Positions 18,836 through 30,059 of a DNA stretch of 64,000 nt are shown piece by piece. The notes beneath the pieces are model-generated. The model ran no database searches. It saw only the letters and a program-made list of their open reading frames with translations, and was not told the DNA's origin. Numbering within the stretch: position 1 is the first letter of the stretch; every line of letters begins with the position of its first letter. This DNA comes from Candidatus Enterovibrio escicola (GTDB lineage: Bacteria > Pseudomonadota > Gammaproteobacteria > Enterobacterales > Vibrionaceae). Both the position numbers and the translations under genes were made by a program. The DNA lies in the NCBI RefSeq assembly GCF_002464935.1, contig NZ_NBYY01000013.1, forward strand, positions 1-64,000, given 5' to 3'.

Positions 18836-20140
18836 TTGATTGATCTCGTTAGATCAACAACCCACAAGGAATACACCACATGGATAATAATCATAACGTT
18901 ATCGAGCTTCATAAACTAGAAAACTTGCTTAATGAACTGCTGAAACAAGGCGCGCCGCAGTTGTTGACTTAAGTTATAGAATCCGAGGTTCAATCCTTGC
19001 TCGATAATTTTACATGACTTCAAGCTAATGGAAGGCAGGGAGTGGTTCGTAATGGCCATTTGCCTTAGCGGCACCTACAAACTGGATTCGGCGACATTAC
19101 CGTCAAAGTCTCAAAGGTTTGAGATAGAACAGGGAGCGGAATCAAGTTCAATAGCACATTAGTTACGCTCTATCTCAAGCGAACCAAAAACAGAGAAGAG
19201 CTTATCCCTCGGCTCTATCTGAGGGGGATCTCTACGGGCGATATACAGCCGCCTTGAAATCACTCTTAGGTAATCAAACCAAGGAGTTGTCCGCAAGCAG
19301 TGTTTCTCGACTCACGCAGCAGTGGGAAGCAGAATACGACCAGCTGTGTAAGCGAGACTTAAATAAACGGCGGTATGTCTACATTTTGGCCGATGTTATT
19401 TACTGCAAAGTCTGGATGGATGATAAGCTTTGCCCGCTTGTTGTCATCGGCGTGGATGACGTCAGCTGCAAGGAAATGCTAGTCGTTGTCGATGGGTACA
19501 GGGAATCAGAGGTCAGTTGGCTTGAAGTTCTGGCATCGCTAACGTACCAAGGTATCAGTTTTGCTTCTGAACTCGCCGTTAATGATGGTGCTTTCGGTTT
19601 TTGGAATGCAGTAACAAAGCATCGGCCAACGACGCGTCATCAGTGCTGCTGGGTACATAAAATGGGCAATGTATTAAATAAAGTCCCAAAGTATGTTCAA
19701 CCAAGAATGAAAAAAAGGCTTCACGCTATCTAGATAGCGGAGACACAACAAAAGGCACAAAAAGCCTTCGGCCAGTTCTAAACACGATATGGTGCTAAAT
19801 ATCTCAAAGCAGCGGAGTGCCTGACCAAAGATAAACTAGGTATGCTGGTATTTTACGATTTCCACGCCGAGTATTGGATACATATTCGAACGACAAACTC
19901 TATTGAATCAATGTTTGCAACGGTGAGGCTAGGAACAAACAAAACCAAGAATTGTGGAAGCCGAAAAACGACATTGGCAATGGCCTGCAAACTGATGCGA
20001 ACCGATGAGGTTAACTGGCGGAGTCTGTGAGGTTTTAAATTACTTGCGGATCTCATCAAAGTGTGAAATTCAGAGATGGCATTCGTGAAATAAACGTAAA
20101 TCATCAGGATACTAATCTGGAAGCTGTACACCTGATTTGA
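18836..20140 (+). mobile_element. IS256-family element, degraded transposase
   Basis: From ATG 18880 a broken frame runs through LLNELLKQGAPQLLT, VVRNGHLP, then an open 159-codon stretch (19254-19733) with RRYVYILADVIYCKVWMDD (first Asp), LVVIGVDD and WLEVLASLTYQGIS...ELAVNDGAFGFW (second Asp), and finally TTNSIESMFATVRLGTNKTK (catalytic Glu). This order is typical of IS256 transposases. Stops at about 18970, 19733 and 20027 disable it. It is inserted into an IS982 fragment. Confidence 0.85.
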
Positions 20141-20194
20141 CCATAGCTCTGAAGCAGAAGGGTTGTATGTTTGATTCTATATTGTTAGAGCTGG

Positions 20195-20252
20195 TAGTAT
20201 TGGTAGGCTTTACCTCAGTGATAAAATAATGAAAATACATGGGGATGCCCTA
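20195..20252 (+). repeat. Dispersed repeat, copy 2
   Basis: Counterpart of the stretch at 17050-17108, with point differences. The surrounding 20141-21294 contains no gene I can support: short broken frames, this repeat, and the terminator at 21016. Confidence 0.5.
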
Positions 20253-21015
20253 CAAATAAAAATAATTTACACCGTGCAGTTTCTAACACATTTCAAGAGA
20301 TTATTTATCTTCTAAATCAAACGCATGTTTTCCTTAAAAAAGGAGATGTGAGATCCTAGAAGATTACATCATGTATGCTAACCACTTCCTAGATAGGACA
20401 GAGCTCAAAACCATCGGAGGAGTGATGAATTACCGATTAACAAAAGACGGACAAAAATTTATTCAGTCGAGATATCAAATTAGTTTTACAGACTAGATTT
20501 AAGGCGCTAGGTAAAAATCAAGCACATCATGTTTTCATGATGACCTTTGTACTACCTTTATTTTACAGATAGCAGGAATCAGGAGTCGTTTTTTTTTGAG
20601 TAAAACTGAGTTTAGATTAGGCTAAAGTTTACCTGCTTATGGATTTGTTGTTCATAGGAACTATGTTCTGTTAAACTATGACAATACTGGTTTTCTTGCT
20701 CAATGTCCGTTCTTCCGATTTAAATTCGGCACTGTGCTGGTTTCAGTTTATTCATGATCCACTTCAAGTGGTTATTTTAGTGCTTAATGAAATGTGAACT
20801 TTCAGTAGTACAGATCATGGTACACCGTCTAGCATATAGAATATACCGTTCGACTTTTTGGGGTTCTTGTACACAGCAAGTGGTGATTGTGCGGTGTTAC
20901 TTTCTAACAATCATTTCTGATCTCAGACTGAATGGGTGTATGTGATGATAAAATCAGGTACAGCATACCTGTAACGATCAAGCTAAGTCTTCCTTTTGTA
21001 TACGTTTAACATAAA

Positions 21016-21052
21016 AAGCAACAAGCTTTTTAGACCCGTTGCTTCTTTTTAT
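21016..21052 (+). terminator. Rho-independent terminator
   Basis: AAGCAAC (21016-21022) pairs with GTTGCTT (21038-21044) and is followed by CTTTTTAT. The gene it once served, somewhere in the decayed 20.2-21.0 kb stretch, is no longer recognisable. Confidence 0.6.
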
Positions 21053-21294
21053 AATCTCGTGAACATGAATTTGACTCGTACACGGTTTCAGGTTGTGTAA
21101 AACTAAATCCTAGTTGTTGGAGTGAGTTTACGTTGTGTTCACATTACCCATCCATTTGCGATTTTTACTCTTGAATAAACCGAGAAGGTTAGATCTTTAA
21201 ATATTGATTTGCATTATTACAACACAAATCAATGCTAGGTAATCCAAACAGGATTAGTTACGATTATGGTTAATAGCAGTCGCTGGAAATACTA

Positions 21295-23151
21295 ATGAAA
21301 AAACTTTTTAAGATTCTAGGCAGCGTATTGAAGACGTGTTGGAAAATTTTGAGTTTCACTCGTCAGCTACTATTAAATTTGCTTTTTATCGGAGTTATCG
21401 TTGCTATTCACTTCGCTCTAACTGCGAAGGATACCCCCGTATCTGGATCAAAAGAACAACTAAAACGCGTACTTTTTATGGATCTATCAGGTTCTATTGT
21501 TGAAAAACGCCGTCATCTAGATCCCTTTGATCTAGTTACTAAAAACTTAATGAATCGTTCTGTTGGTATGGAAACCGTGTTATTTGATGTTGTTGAGAAA
21601 ATCAGGGCAGCGGCTCAGGACGATAATATCAATGGTATGGTATTAAGCCTTTCTGATATGTCAGAAGTTAGTCTGACCAAATTGCGTTACATGGCAAAAG
21701 CCATTAATGAATTCAAGAAAACTAGCAAGCCTGTTATCGCGATCGGGGATCACTACAACCAAAGTCAGTACTATTTATCTAGCTACGCCGATGAAATATT
21801 CATGGCGCCAGACGGAGCTGTGTTGTTACGTGGTTACGGTACCTACAACCTTTATTTCAAAAAGTTACTTAAGAATTTGGATATCACCACCCACGTTTTT
21901 CGAGTAGGCATCTATAAGTCCTTTGTTGAACCTTATACTCGTACTGAAATGTCCCAAGAAGCCCGTGAAGCTAATGCTGTATGGTTAAACCAACTTTGGA
22001 GTGCGTTCGTTGGTGATGTTGCAAATAATCGTGGCATTGCCGCTGAAACACTCTCTCAGGATTCGGAAGTCCTACTAGATATGCTAAAAGTAGCGAAAGG
22101 GGATTTCGCCAAGTTATCGCAAAATCTCGGTCTTGTCGATGAATTATTAACTAGACAACAAATACGTACCAAGCTTGCTGACATGTTCGGCAGCGATGGT
22201 GAAGATAGTTTTAATTATGTCAGTATTTATGACTACAATATAACGGAGCTTAAACCACCTAAAGCAGATCAAATTGCAGTCGTTGTGGCCAGTGGTGTCA
22301 TAATTAACGGTTATGAAACAGAAGGGACTGTTGGTGGTGACACTACGGCTGCTTTGTTACGCGAATCCCGTTTGGACGATGCTATTAAAACCGTTATACT
22401 TCGTGTTGATAGTACTGGCGGAAGTGCTTTCGCTTCAGAAGTTATCCGCAACGAAGTGGAAGCCCTAAAAGAAGCTGGTAAGCCAGTGGTGGTATCCATG
22501 TCTGGTGTTGCTGCATCAGGTGGCTATTGGATTGCCACTAGTGCGACCCAAATTTTGGCTCAACCCATCACTATTACGGGTTCTATTGGTATCTTTGGCA
22601 TCCTTACTACCTTTGAAGATGCACTCGCAAAATATGGTGTTTATAGCGATGGTGTTGGTACAACGATGCTTTCAGGAGTTGGTGTGACCCGTGCACTTCC
22701 TGAGGAAGTCAGTAAAAGTATGCAAATGGGTATAGAAAATGGTTACCAACGCTTCATTGAGCTGGTGGCGCGCCAACGTAATTTGTCCATTGATAATATG
22801 GATCATGTCGCGCAAGGTCGTATATGGACAGGGTATGATGCGATGAAACTAGGTTTGGTTGATCAAATGGGTGATTTTGATGATGCGGTTGTGGTTGCGG
22901 CCAAACTTGCTAACATTGATGACTATTCACTGAACTGGATAGAAGAACCACTCCAACCAGCACAGCAGTTTATTTATGATATGATCAGTCAAGCAATTGT
23001 GACTATCGGCGTTAATATGAAGTTTGAAATTTTGTCAGTAGTCAAACAGTTTTTTGATTCAACCTTTGTCGAGATAAATAACTTTAATAACCTAAATGAT
23101 CCTAATGGACGCTACACAATGTGTCCAAATTGCAGTTATTATGAAAACTAG
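21295..23151 (+). CDS. sppA: Signal peptide peptidase SppA, 67K type (protease IV)
   Basis: 618 residues, the full length of the double-domain SppA. A single N-terminal membrane anchor lies at about 23-43; the body is periplasmic. The catalytic lysine is K208 (RVGIYKSFVEPYTR) in the first domain and the nucleophile S408 (SGVAASGGYW) in the second, one residue off E. coli K209/S409. It degrades cleaved signal peptides as a membrane-bound homotetramer. The start has GGAA 8 bases upstream. An ansA remnant follows, the usual Vibrio neighbour. Confidence 0.95.
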   Translation: MKKLFKILGSVLKTCWKILSFTRQLLLNLLFIGVIVAIHFALTAKDTPVSGSKEQLKRVLFMDLSGSIVEKRRHLDPFDLVTKNLMNRSVGMETVLFDVVEKIRAAAQDDNINGMVLSLSDMSEVSLTKLRYMAKAINEFKKTSKPVIAIGDHYNQSQYYLSSYADEIFMAPDGAVLLRGYGTYNLYFKKLLKNLDITTHVFRVGIYKSFVEPYTRTEMSQEAREANAVWLNQLWSAFVGDVANNRGIAAETLSQDSEVLLDMLKVAKGDFAKLSQNLGLVDELLTRQQIRTKLADMFGSDGEDSFNYVSIYDYNITELKPPKADQIAVVVASGVIINGYETEGTVGGDTTAALLRESRLDDAIKTVILRVDSTGGSAFASEVIRNEVEALKEAGKPVVVSMSGVAASGGYWIATSATQILAQPITITGSIGIFGILTTFEDALAKYGVYSDGVGTTMLSGVGVTRALPEEVSKSMQMGIENGYQRFIELVARQRNLSIDNMDHVAQGRIWTGYDAMKLGLVDQMGDFDDAVVVAAKLANIDDYSLNWIEEPLQPAQQFIYDMISQAIVTIGVNMKFEILSVVKQFFDSTFVEINNFNNLNDPNGRYTMCPNCSYYEN

Positions 23152-23235
23152 AAACTTCTCAGAAATCTGTTGGTTTTTTATGGAAAGGATACGTATCCTA
23201 CGACCTAAACTTTGGTATAAATTTAATTTGTGAAA

Positions 23236-23392
23236 ATGGAAAGAAAACACATTATATCGCCTATACTGGAGGTGCAATTGGGATGTTGAGGTCAGAACAA
23301 AATTACATTTCTGTTTCTGGTTTTATGCAACGACACCTTAAACAAGGATTGGAATTCCATCGTCTAGAAATGCCAGAATTTACGATTAGTGA
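23236..23392 (+). pseudogene. ansA: ansA: cytoplasmic L-asparaginase I, 5' stub
   Basis: ATG 23236 starts MERKHI and, after a frameshift, continues THYIAYTGGAIGMLRSEQ, the N-terminus of type I asparaginase with its TGGTIG active-site loop (here TGGAIG). FMQRHLKQG and EFHRLEMPEFTI follow. Homology stops at about 23392, where a palindrome made of IS5 ends begins. Only about 50 of some 335 residues remain. ansA normally follows sppA in vibrios, which supports the call. Confidence 0.82.
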
Positions 23393-23394
23393 GG

Positions 23395-23445
23395 GTGTTG
23401 TTGATTAAAGCAATTCGTTATAGACCGTGATTTAATCAACAACAC
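23395..23445. repeat. Palindrome of two IS5-family right ends
   Basis: GTGTTGTTGATTAAA (23395-23409) and TTTAATCAACAACAC (23431-23445) are perfect 15-bp inverted copies around a 21-base centre. Each arm equals the right terminus of the local IS5-family element. It marks the break in ansA. The sequence from 23446 to 23650 shows no gene. Confidence 0.75.
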
Positions 23446-23650
23446 GGTTTTAAACCTCAAATAATATTTGGTTGGAAGAGTGAACAGGGCTGGGTATACC
23501 CCTAGCTATACCCTTTCATAAGCAAAGTGTATTAAATGGTTATGATCTGATGTTTAAAGCGACACTGCGTGCTAAGCGAAAAGCCACCGATGGATACTAT
23601 TCATATTTTTATCCAGTAAAACATATGTGGTGAACTCTCTCATTAAGTTA

Positions 23651-24627
23651 ACCTGAGCTGCGCATAAGAAATGAACTAAATGCCAAAGTCGTGATCTGAG
23701 CGTTTGAAAAAAAATATCGACTGTATAAGGACTTGGGTATGAATAACTTAGACGCTGTTTTCGTTGATGTCGCTGACTTCTGCCAGATTTTCCTCCTTGC
23801 ATGGGAAAGACACCTCATTTATTCCGGTGTCACACAAAGAAACAAGCCTTGTCGCCTCTTAGTTAGCTAAGTGACGACGATAGTTAGAGCTTTCCCTCAA
23901 TAGGGATGTGGACACTTCAAAACCTATTACATCCACTTTGTGTGCTGCTACCTCACCAATGAATTTCCTGAATTAGTCAGCTACACGCGACTGCTCAAGT
24001 TCATGTAAGGAGTTTTGGTTCCTCTTTGTTCTTACCTCACTCACCGTCAGGCAATGCCAACATGGATTGCCTTCGTTGATTCGTCTAAGCTACAGGTTTG
24101 TCACAACCTATACATTCTCAGATATCATATTTTTGAAGGTACCGCGAAGCGAGAAAAAGGAATGATGGGGTGGTTCTACGCTTTCAAATTATACCTTATT
24201 ATCAATGACTAATGTGGTATTATCTCAGTAAAAGTGACGAGGGATAACGTGGCTGATAGAAATTTTGTATCGGAAAGGGTTGACGAGCTTTGGGGGTGTA
24301 TATATGGAGATAAAGGTTATATCTCTGGTTCATTGGAGAGGGAACTCACAGACAAGGGAGTGACACTGATAACGGGTATGAAAAAGGACATGAAACTCAA
24401 AGTAATGAAACTTTAGAACCGCCTGATGCTCCGGAAACGATTTATTATTGAAACCGTTGTTGACCAACTAAAAAATATATCCCAAATCTAGAATTCTCGG
24501 CACAGTAGTTGTATCAGCTTTAATGGGAAATTTGCTGGCTGGGCTTATCGCGTATTCATTTCAACCAAAGAAGCCGAGCATCAAGATGACTAGGTTTGAT
24601 AAGAAAGATCTTATGAAGATCTGAGGT
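23651..24627 (+). mobile_element. IS982-family element, full length, degraded
   Basis: Terminal repeats ACCTGAGCTGCGCATAAG and, in reverse complement at the right, ACCTCAGATCTTCATAAG bound a 977-bp element. Transposase pieces include MNNLDAVFVDVADFCQ-like (frameshifted), YLTNEFPELVSYTRLLKFM, WIAFVDSSKLQVCHNL (first Asp) and LWGCIYGDKGYISGS (second Asp), then FIIETVVDQL (Glu). Several stops inactivate it. It abuts an IS5 copy at that element's internal AATTA site. Confidence 0.83.
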
Positions 24628-25525
24628 TAATTATGAAGAGTAAGTTTAGTACTGAGCAACTGTTTATAGCGAAATATTGCTATATCTACTAATGAGCATT
24701 GTGAGACTCCTGTTCTTTTACTACTCCGCCAGTTTGTCTTCTTTTAACGCTTTTATAGCTTCATTTCTAGGATGCCATTCCTCCTAGTACCCCGCGTTGC
24801 TTCGAGGTGGAATACTGGGCGTTATTCCTTTGTTTTTTAGTACGTGCTGACATGCTCTTGTGTCATAGTCTCCATCAGCACCGATTTGCTATATCTTGCG
24901 TTGTAATGGGTTAATCAATGTAAGTAAAACCTCATTATCTCTCACAGAAACTAGGCTCACTTTTACAGCAATAACCTCATGAGTAGACAGATTAATGGCA
25001 AAATTAAGTTTGCGCCTAGAGACGCTACTTTTCTTTACCGTGTTTTCCGTTTACCTTAGCCGTATACCTTTAGGTCTGTGGCATCAATAACAACGTGGTC
25101 GACAGATCTTCGATTCTGACAACGGTACTTAACTTCTACGGTTTTAGAGTGCTTACTAATACAAGTGTATGTAGGGGATTTCAGTGGGACATTCATTAAC
25201 GTAAGAACCGAATTGAGAAATCCTTCTAATCAACCAAGTGGAAGCTTGAAAATACCTTTCACCATCAGTGCCGTTTCAATCGCGGTATCCGAAAAGATAA
25301 ACCCTCGGCCACGATGTCCGTGATGCTTTAGACAAGGCCATGCCTTAATGGCAGCGTCATCTATCTAAAAAGTGACTGAGCCACGGTTTACTAATGCTTG
25401 ATTATATTGTTTCCAGTTGTTGATTTTGTGGTGGTTTTCCCTTTCCCATCATCACCTCCCGCTTAACTCTATGATGAACTAATCGTAGGAATAATGATTA
25501 GTTCAGATATTTGGGAAACAATACC
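24628..25525 (-). mobile_element. IS5-family element missing its right end (replaced by IS982)
   Basis: Minus-strand IS5-family sequence starts abruptly at TTAATTATGAAGAGTAAGTT and runs to the left terminus GGTATTGTTTCCCAAATATC (reverse complement, ending 25525). All transposase frames are broken. The right 150 bp or so are absent on the IS982 side. Confidence 0.78.
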
Positions 25526-25756
25526 ATTAACAGATGAACGCAAATGTTTTGATCTGTTAATATCTTGTATTTGCTTGCTCGCTTACGATTATTCACCGAT
25601 ATTTCTTGAGAAGTAGCAGGGCAATAAGCCCCCTTATTAAGGTACCTTTTCAGTTCTCTGTAAAGTAATAAACGATAGTATTTGATTGTCTTTTGCAATA
25701 TCTGAGATTGAAATTTCCCGTTCCAAAATGACTGTGATTTGGTATCTTCTGCCCAT
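25526..25756 (-). pseudogene. IS30-family transposase N-terminal fragment
   Basis: ATG 25756 reads MGRRYQITVILEREISISDI, the helix-turn-helix start of IS30 transposases. After a frameshift it continues LYRELKRYLNKGAYCPATSQ and EISVNNRKRASKYKIL. It is cut at 25525 by the IS5-family copy. A middle piece of an IS30 transposase occurs separately at 46240-46512. Confidence 0.65.
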
Positions 25757-25858
25757 GGTCTGTTACTGATAATTCATAGTAGTATTCTCTATTTTTTTGA
25801 GAACATAGCATCCAACTAAGTTGGATTCCTCGTCTATGATAGACCGTAGATGTTGCAG

Positions 25859-27298
25859 TTATTCTCTAAATTTATGGGAAACAAGTGACTCTACGTATAG
25901 ATAAACAGATTCTAAAATCTGGTTCTTCTTCCTATCGTTCCGATATAGGTATGTGAGTTCTTCAAGTTTCTTCCTATAACTAGGAAGATGAGTTTCAAAA
26001 TAATACATACGATGAATTTGCCATTGTTTTTGTTCTGAATTTGTTAGAGTGGAGGGGAAATTACGTGCACGGTAGCGGAACAACAGGGGTTCGATTCGTT
26101 CGTCTGCTGCTTTAATATCCAATGCCGATAAACCTTCAGGTTTGGTTTGACGAATAATATCCATGGTTAAGCGATCTGACGGTGAGAAAAATCCTGAGTA
26201 GAGTGCGAAATCCACATCTCGTGAAGTTTTATACTCAGGTTTATCTATATAAAGTGCCGTACATTTTTCACTAATATTTACCTTTTCTTTCAATTTGTTA
26301 AGATTTTTTAGGCATTGTTGACGGTCGATACCAAGTCTTCCTGCATTTTCAGGATGGAGGTTTCTAGCTTCTGCTAATACTGGACATTTGTTGATATAAA
26401 TAAGATTAAGAGGAATGGGCAACTCGTTAGGTGTGAGGTCAGTATGCCGAGTATATAAACGTTTTCTCAGCGATTTTATATCAAGTTCAAATAATGGCGA
26501 AAGATCTTGACCAAGATCAACGGCAATCACAGCATTTTTGTTTATAGGATGCCAAGCGACAGGCACAATCCAACTAGTATTTCCACGATCTGTGCCGAAT
26601 ATGCTAGAGACATGCACCAAGGGTTTCATTGATACCACGTCAATGAGTGGTATCAGTTTGTTTTTGTGACGATGCGTATAGAGGTAATTGAATAGACGTG
26701 GCTGTGCTTTCCTGAGTTTTTTTGCCAATTCAATTGTTGCGAACACATCAGCCATTGCATCATGGGCGTGGCTGTGTTCAATGTCGTTGGCAACGGAAAG
26801 GTGTTCTAGTTTAAAACTGATAAAGCCTTGGGCATTGTTAGGCCAGATAATTCCTTCGGGACGCAGCGCATAACATGCACGCATTGCATCTAGCAAATCC
26901 CACCGTGAATTACCGTTTTGCCAGCTCCACGTATAGGGATCAAAGAAATTACGATACAGAGTATAACGGGTCACTTCATCATCAAATTGGATATTATTAT
27001 AACCTATAGCACAGGTGCGAGGAACTGACAATTGTTCATGGATCTTTGCGATGAATTCTGGTTCAGACAACCCTTTACTTACTGCGGTTTGCGGTGTGAT
27101 GCCCGTGATCAGACAAGCTTCTGGTTGTGGTAAGTAATCATTCGGTGGCTGACAGTAAATCAACAACGGTTTACCAATTATGCTGAAGTATTGATCGGTT
27201 CTAACGCCCGCAAACTGGCAAGGTCTGTCTAAAGGAGGGCTAATACCGAAGGTTTCATAATCGAAAAAGTAGAATGTAGGTTGTTCGATGTTTTTCAT
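25859..27298 (-). CDS. sbcB: Exodeoxyribonuclease I
   Basis: 479 residues, normal length. The DEDD exonuclease motif I is D13/E15 in YFFDYETFGISP; AIGYNNIQFDDEVTRY (motif II) and HSHAHDAMADVFATIELA (motif III, with the catalytic His/Asp) follow; the SH3-like and helical C-terminal domains fill the rest. It degrades single-stranded DNA 3' to 5' and acts in recombination and mismatch repair. The frame is intact. It stands alone between an IS30 scrap and an integrase relic transcribed divergently. Confidence 0.95.
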   Translation of the reverse strand: MKNIEQPTFYFFDYETFGISPPLDRPCQFAGVRTDQYFSIIGKPLLIYCQPPNDYLPQPEACLITGITPQTAVSKGLSEPEFIAKIHEQLSVPRTCAIGYNNIQFDDEVTRYTLYRNFFDPYTWSWQNGNSRWDLLDAMRACYALRPEGIIWPNNAQGFISFKLEHLSVANDIEHSHAHDAMADVFATIELAKKLRKAQPRLFNYLYTHRHKNKLIPLIDVVSMKPLVHVSSIFGTDRGNTSWIVPVAWHPINKNAVIAVDLGQDLSPLFELDIKSLRKRLYTRHTDLTPNELPIPLNLIYINKCPVLAEARNLHPENAGRLGIDRQQCLKNLNKLKEKVNISEKCTALYIDKPEYKTSRDVDFALYSGFFSPSDRLTMDIIRQTKPEGLSALDIKAADERIEPLLFRYRARNFPSTLTNSEQKQWQIHRMYYFETHLPSYRKKLEELTYLYRNDRKKNQILESVYLYVESLVSHKFRE

Positions 27299-27480
27299 GA
27301 TTGTGGCTTAATGTCCAAGGATTGTTTTTTTAACCATTAAAATCAGTCGATTATAAGTTATTTTTGTGCTAGATTTTTAGTTATAGTTAACTGTTGTTAG
27401 ACGTTTTATATGTTTACTTGCGTCTAAATATGTGTCCATTTTCAGCAAGTGCTGCGTCTTGGTTTTACAAGGAAGTTGAA

Positions 27481-29531
27481 TTGAGCATAACAAATAAGCA
27501 ACTAAAAGCCATCGTGAAGCAGACCAATTACGCTGGTCCAGCAGAGTTAAATTATGGAGATGGGCTGATTGCAAAGATATCCCAAAACACCAACATTACC
27601 TTTCAATATCGATGCCGTTTCAATGGTAAAAACAAACGAATACATATAGGCAAGTATCCGATAATAACTCTTAAGAAAGCAAGGCATATCCATAAAAAGA
27701 TGCTTTTTTTGAAAAACAAAGTGCGGAACCCTAAAACAGCAAATGCTGCATTCTCCACAATCTATTCATGTTTAAATTTCTGTAAATCTAAATTCATTAT
27801 CAATGGCTCTGAACTAGAAAAGATTAGACAGCAAGATATTGGTTTACCTTTTGTGTCGGGGATCTCGTATTAGCACTGCTTGAACTTGCCAACGTGTGAA
27901 TAGCGATTGAACGAAGTGAAAGCCGATATGTCTACTAAACACCTTCATCATTATGACAATGATGTGGGGGTAATCTGTTGTCTGAATTCAGGCCCGCAAG
28001 GCGAGATCATTTTGATATGGCGAATGATATTCGAACTGTCCCTCTTGAGCTTAGCAAGAGGGGTAACATGATTTGCAGACCTATTTCCAAAAGCATAAAA
28101 TCCAGACTTGAACGGTTAATGAATATTTATGATGATTATCTGTTTCCTAGTTTGTCACTTTAAAAGCCATTATCATTTCAGTTGTGAACCGATATATATG
28201 ACGTTTACGAGATTCGATGACGCTTCATCACTGGCGAACACATGATTTTAGATGCAGCATAGGCGTTGTTTCCAAAATATCTAAATTAATCGCAATTTCT
28301 ACGATCAGACCATCATGGAGTTAAGCGGGAGGTGATGATGGGAAAAGGCAAGCACAAAATCAGCAACTGGAAACAATATAATTAAGCATTAGTAAACCGT
28401 GGCTCAGTCACTTTTTAGATAGATGACGCTGCCATTAAGGCATGGCATTGTCTAAAGCATCACGGACATCGTGGCCGAGGGTTTATCTTTTCGGATACCG
28501 CGATTGAAACGGCATGATGGTAAAAGGTATTTTCAAGCTCCCACTTGGTGGATTAGAAGGATTTCTCAATTCGGTTCTTACGTTAATGAATGTCCCGCTG
28601 AAATCCCCTACATAGACTTGCATTAGTAAGCGCTCTAAAACCGTAGAAGTTAAGTACCATTGTCAGAATCGAAGAGCTGTCGACCACGTTGTTATTGATG
28701 CCACAGACCTAAAGGTATACGGCTAAGGTGAATGGAAAACGTGTAAACACGGTAAGGAGAAGCGGTGTCTCTGGCGCAAACTTCATCTCGCAGTTGATAT
28801 GTTTACGCATGAGGTTATCGCCGCCGAAGTTAGCTTAGTGTCGGTGAGTGACAATGAGGTTTTACCTAAATTGCTTAACCCATTACGACGAAGGATAGAG
28901 CAAGTCAGTGTGACGGAGCTTATGACACAAGAGCATGTCACCACGTGCTAAAGAATAAAGGAATAAAACCCACTATTCCACCTCGAAGCAACGTGGGTTA
29001 CTAGGAAGAAGGACATCCTAGAAATGAAGCGGTAAAGGCATTGACAGATGACAAACTGGCGGAGTGAAAAAAGGACAGGAGTTATCACAAAAGGTCATTA
29101 GTAGAGACAGCAATGTTTCACTATAAGCAGTTGCTCAGTTCTAAACGCACCCTTCGTGATTACAATGCTCAAGTTGGTGAGGCTTTGGTAAATGTGCAGG
29201 TAATGAACAAAGTCATAAGACTCGGTATACCTGTTCGCTAGCAAATAAATTAAGACTGTAAAGAAGATCTGGATCAGTGCGTTATAGGCCTGATTTAATC
29301 AACAACGCCTACAGCATATCAATGATCTGTTTAGAGCTTAGGACAATGCCGCACGTAACAGAAAAGATGCTGTGCCATGAATTGATTGGTGTGTTGTCGG
29401 TTTATAACAAACCTTATTGGCTTAAGGCACAGAAAGAATCATACGATCAGTTTGATGATGCGTTGTTTGCGCAAGTGCAGACAGAATTAGAGTATGAAAA
29501 GACACAGGCTCGTGTGTATTTTGTTTTATGA
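27481..29531 (+). pseudogene. P4-type tyrosine integrase, split by IS5 and internally deleted
   Basis: From TTG 27481 the plus strand reads the arm-binding (DUF4102) domain: ELNYGDGLIAKI, FQYRCRFNGKNKRIHIGKYP. After a deletion it continues YSCLNFCKSKFIINGSELEK, then frameshifted catalytic-domain pieces including RRDHFDMANDIRTVPLELSK (27978-28163). IS5 interrupts at 28262-29309. Beyond it the C-terminus MPHVTEKMLCHELIGVLSVY holds the catalytic tyrosine of GVLSVYNKPY. It would have integrated a genomic island or satellite; no tRNA target is recognised nearby. A related relic is at 34768-35275. Confidence 0.75.
28262..29309 (+). mobile_element. IS5-family (IS903-like) element, full length, degraded transposase
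   Basis: Ends GGCGTTGTTTCCAAAATATC and, at the right, GATTTAATCAACAACGCC. Target copies TGCAGCATA (28253-28261) and TACAGCATA (29310-29318) match at 8 of 9. The transposase reading starts MGKGKHKISNWKQYN at about 28338, but contains many stops. The YREK motif survives as YHKRSLVETAMFHYK near the end. It splits an integrase gene. Confidence 0.87.
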
Positions 29532-29560
29532 ATTAGTTCAGATAGTTGAGAAACAACGCC
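29530..29560 (-). mobile_element. IS5-family left-end scrap
   Basis: GAATTAGTTCAGATAGTTGA followed by GAAACAACGCC is the reverse complement of the IS5 left terminus. It sits immediately after the integrase stop codon and has no element attached. Confidence 0.65.
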
Positions 29561-29744
29561 TAATAAACTAGTTTAAGGAGGAAGAGAAAGAAACAGGGAG
29601 AAAGTGTGATTACTCACTGCCCTTGATCTGGCGATGCTTCTTATTTCGCTAGCCGCAACTTGATAGTGTCAAGATTTACCAATGTTGCCGTAAACCCGTG
29701 CCCGATGAGGGCGCGGATATAAGGCGTAAAGTTTGAAGAACTTT

Positions 29745-29890
29745 AATCTGGTGTTGATTGATTTTCCACATAAGCCCTTAATGTTTCGATTGTAGCACCG
29801 CTAACAGCACAGGCAAAGTAAGAGTATGACCACAAAGAAGAGATTTCTCTTTGTCTTTTTTTACCTAGGGATTTCCTCCCAGAAACTATA
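29745..29890 (-). pseudogene. tnpA: IS200/IS605 TnpA C-terminal fragment
   Basis: The minus strand reads SLWSYSYFACAVSGATIETL then RAYVENQHQ, the C-terminal helix of Y1 transposases with the catalytic tyrosine (YVENQ). The matching N-terminal half lies at 31129-31440 on the same strand, separated by an IS91 relic. No gene is recognised from 29891 to about 30060. Confidence 0.7.
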
Positions 29891-30059
29891 TGTGGTGGGG
29901 CTTAAGGCATGTCCCTTTCTGTGATACACTTAGCATGATTTAACAGATAAAAGGCATGAATAAATTTTAAGGATATCAAATCGAAGCTGCTTCGCTTTAA
30001 ACGTATTTTCACTACGAATTAGGCCATATTCGTATCTAGTCATCCCCGCTATGATACCG

